Shown piece after piece: positions 6,127 to 7,987 of a stretch of 7,987 bases of DNA (the first letter of the stretch is position 1; every line of letters starts with the position of its first letter). The notes beneath the pieces are model-generated. The model was not told the origin of the DNA and did not search any database. It was given only the letters and a program-made list of their open reading frames with translations. The translations under genes were made by a program, and so were the position numbers. This DNA is from Thermoactinomycetaceae bacterium. GTDB lineage: Bacteria; Bacillota; Bacilli; Thermoactinomycetales; Thermoactinomycetaceae. The stretch covers positions 1 through 7,987 of the forward strand of contig JANWJM010000058.1 of the NCBI GenBank assembly GCA_025449475.1, written 5' to 3'.

Positions 6127-7973
6127 TTTAATAACCCTCCTGTCGTCAAGCCAACAATGACCAATAACAGTCCGAACACACTAATAAGGATGTATGTTTG
6201 CACTTGACCATTTTGAAATCGAGAACCAAATCCACCAACGGCTATAGGGATCCATGCAATGAAACGAACCAGTCCACCAATGACAAATCGATCAATGCCA
6301 ACGAATACATAGCCCAGACCCTTTAAGGGATACACAATCACCCATTGGTAGATTTCATCAATATAAAATTTCTTTTTAAGGACTCGATAGAGCCATGAGA
6401 AGAATGTGCTTTCCTTTAAACGTAAACGGAGCTCCCCTTTATTCCCATAAAGCATGGAAGCAACCACAACACCCGCTAACGAGATCCCTACCGTTGTCCA
6501 AGGAAGCCAATCGGGGGATCCTGTTAAAGAGATCGACTCAATGCCCGTTCCTGTTGTCAGAAATGATCCAAACCAGTGATTGGGGAAATCGATCCAACCA
6601 ACAACAATTGTTAATATCCCCAGAATATGGATGGGAAAGGTCATTACATGAAGTGGCGATTTTAATTTTTTGTCTCCACGGTATTTTCCTGTAAATACAA
6701 CAAAATACAAGCGGAAGATATAGAGAGATGTTAAAAAGGCGGTTATCAATGCAACAATCAGCAAGTCCATCCGTCCATTTGCATAGAGAGAAGTAAAGAT
6801 TGCTTCTTTGGAAAAATATCCAGCAAACGGTGGAACCCCGGTCAAAGCTAAACAAGCAATACAAAACCACAAACCGAGAAGCCACTGTTTGTTCAATAGT
6901 CCACCCATTTTTCGGATATCCTGTTCTTTTCCAAAGATGAGAATAATCACACCCGCTGCTAAAAAGAGCAATGATTTAAAGAAGGCATGGGTAACAAGAT
7001 GGAAAACACCCGCTACGTATCCTAGTGATCCGAGACCCAGCATCATATATCCGAGTTGACTCACCGTTGAAAAGGCAAGCACTTTCTTAATATCGTTCTG
7101 CACCAAAGCGATAACTGCCGCAAAAATGGCCGTAATGCCGCCTACATAGGCAACAACGTCGAGAGCAAGAGGCGAAGCCTGAAAAAGCCAAAAGAGATTG
7201 GCGACAAGATATACTCCGGCAGCCACCATTGTAGCTGCATGGATTAACGCACTAATCGGAGTGGGACCGACCATCGCATCTGGTAACCAAGTATGTAATG
7301 GAATTTGACCCGATTTACCAACAGCAGCTAAGAAAATCAGCAATGCGAGGAGAGTGATCAAAGTAGGTTCCATCTCTCCTGCCCTGACGGCCTTGGCAAA
7401 TTCACTCAATTCAAAGCTTCCAATCTGCCAAAATACCAGAGCCGTGGCAATAAACAAGCCGACATCACCAATTCGCGTCATGATGAAAGCTTTTTTGGCA
7501 GCCGATCTTACTTCTGCCCGATGATACCAAAAACCGATGAGTAAAAAGGAGCAAAGACCCACCAATTCCCAAAATACATAGATTTGCAATAAATTGGATG
7601 AGACGACTAATCCTAACATCGAAAATGAAAACAACGAGAGATATGCATAATAGGTGGAAAATCGCTCGTCATCTTTCATATAGCCCCATGAGTAGATATG
7701 CACCAAAAAGCTGATCAAACTAACAACAATGAGCATAATGACATTCAAAGGATAAAGTTCCAACCCAAGGCGAATCGCTTTTCCACCGATCTCAAACCAA
7801 GGAATGGACCAAGTATAATCCATTTTCTCGAAATTGCTCACAAAGAGATAGACGGAAAAATGAAAAGATAGATAGATAAATAGAATCCCAATAAACGCTG
7901 ATAATTCTTTCGTCCATTTACTTCGACCAGCAATCAGGATCAGAAAAGAAAGAAGCGGAAACAAGGGGATCAT
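6123..7973 (-). CDS. nuoL: NADH-quinone oxidoreductase subunit L (NuoL)
   Basis: The distal antiporter-like proton-channel subunit of complex I, and the one bearing the long lateral helix. 616 residues as called, against about 610-620 typical. Channel residues are intact: E136 in YVFWELVGLCSF, R167/D170 in TRIGD, K220 in GKSGQIPLHTWLPDAM, H245 in ALIHAATM, K296-K297 in NDIKKVLAFSTVSQLGYM, H329/K333 in THAFFKSLLFL, and K389 in FSKEAIF. The C-terminal part has a basic FYIDEIYQ segment (537-543), an amphipathic stretch and a final helix (about 592-612), as expected for the lateral arm and its anchor. Start: ATG at 7973 overlaps the stop of the preceding frame as ATGA. However, the frame is open upstream and reads EFAW before MIPLFPLLSF, which looks like normal NuoL N-terminal sequence, so the true start may lie a few codons beyond the window edge. 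Confidence 0.98.
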   Translation of the reverse strand: MIPLFPLLSFLILIAGRSKWTKELSAFIGILFIYLSFHFSVYLFVSNFEKMDYTWSIPWFEIGGKAIRLGLELYPLNVIMLIVVSLISFLVHIYSWGYMKDDERFSTYYAYLSLFSFSMLGLVVSSNLLQIYVFWELVGLCSFLLIGFWYHRAEVRSAAKKAFIMTRIGDVGLFIATALVFWQIGSFELSEFAKAVRAGEMEPTLITLLALLIFLAAVGKSGQIPLHTWLPDAMVGPTPISALIHAATMVAAGVYLVANLFWLFQASPLALDVVAYVGGITAIFAAVIALVQNDIKKVLAFSTVSQLGYMMLGLGSLGYVAGVFHLVTHAFFKSLLFLAAGVIILIFGKEQDIRKMGGLLNKQWLLGLWFCIACLALTGVPPFAGYFSKEAIFTSLYANGRMDLLIVALITAFLTSLYIFRLYFVVFTGKYRGDKKLKSPLHVMTFPIHILGILTIVVGWIDFPNHWFGSFLTTGTGIESISLTGSPDWLPWTTVGISLAGVVVASMLYGNKGELRLRLKESTFFSWLYRVLKKKFYIDEIYQWVIVYPLKGLGYVFVGIDRFVIGGLVRFIAWIPIAVGGFGSRFQNGQVQTYILISVFGLLLVIVGLTTGGLLK

Positions 7974-7987
7974 CCAAGCAAATTCAT
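7970..7987 (-). CDS. nuoK: Probable nuoK, last five codons and stop only
   Basis: On the minus strand the window opens with codons for MNLLG followed by TGA (7972-7970). NuoK proteins commonly end in a short motif of the NLL(K/R)G kind, nuoK directly precedes nuoL in nuo operons, and the stop overlaps the nuoL ATG at 7973 in the same ATGA arrangement seen at the nuoL-nuoM junction. Only 18 bases are visible, so the assignment rests on context and a very short match. Confidence 0.5.
   Translation of the reverse strand: MNLLG

Noticed and set aside
938..7059. Further open frames of 67-143 codons antisense to, or in another frame of, murA, ywmB and the nuo genes.
   Set aside because: Each lies inside a well-supported gene with intact motifs and has the composition expected of out-of-frame translation.
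3171..7973. The nuoL, nuoM and nuoN set as an Mrp-type sodium/proton antiporter or a formate hydrogenlyase/Fpo membrane module.
   Set aside because: Three separate subunits in L-M-N order, a probable nuoK before them, NuoL with its C-terminal lateral-helix region, and NuoN-specific motifs fit complex I. Whether NADH-dehydrogenase subunits NuoEFG are encoded cannot be judged from this window.

Overview
The window is ordinary core chromosome of an endospore-forming Bacillota. The evidence is Bacillus-type NuoM motifs, purine-rich Shine-Dalgarno sites of the GGAGG type, frequent TTG/GTG starts, a SpoIID protein, and the gene order ywzB-ywmB-murA-spoIID, which matches the order I know from Bacillus. 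A Bacillales member is the best guess; the exact family cannot be fixed from this sequence. Every gene lies on the minus strand, so transcription runs from position 7987 towards 1.

Right two thirds (3171-7987): the distal end of a respiratory complex I (nuo) operon. It holds the last codons of a probable nuoK, then complete nuoL, nuoM and nuoN, the three antiporter-like proton-pumping membrane subunits. They are packed with overlaps or a 4-base gap, each reading into the next. Each keeps the expected glutamate and lysine residues of the proton channel.

Middle (713-3075): a small two-helix membrane protein of the YwzB/DUF1146 family, a secreted or membrane-anchored YwmB-family protein, and murA, which makes the first committed precursor of peptidoglycan. 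I see no intrinsic terminator between nuoN and murA, so cell-wall genes may be partly co-transcribed with the respiratory operon. The 68-base ywzB-ywmB gap is almost filled by an inverted repeat whose 3' arm contains the ywmB ribosome binding site. This is the most interesting non-coding signal here.

Left end (1-700): a perfect 17-bp inverted repeat with T7/A7 tracts terminates murA transcription. Beyond it is the N-terminal part of spoIID, the engulfment lytic transglycosylase, cut by the window edge. It starts at a TTG immediately after an in-frame TGA.

No RNA gene, mobile element, CRISPR array or phage-like segment was found, and no stretch over 300 bases lacks a gene. I found no undescribed multi-gene system.
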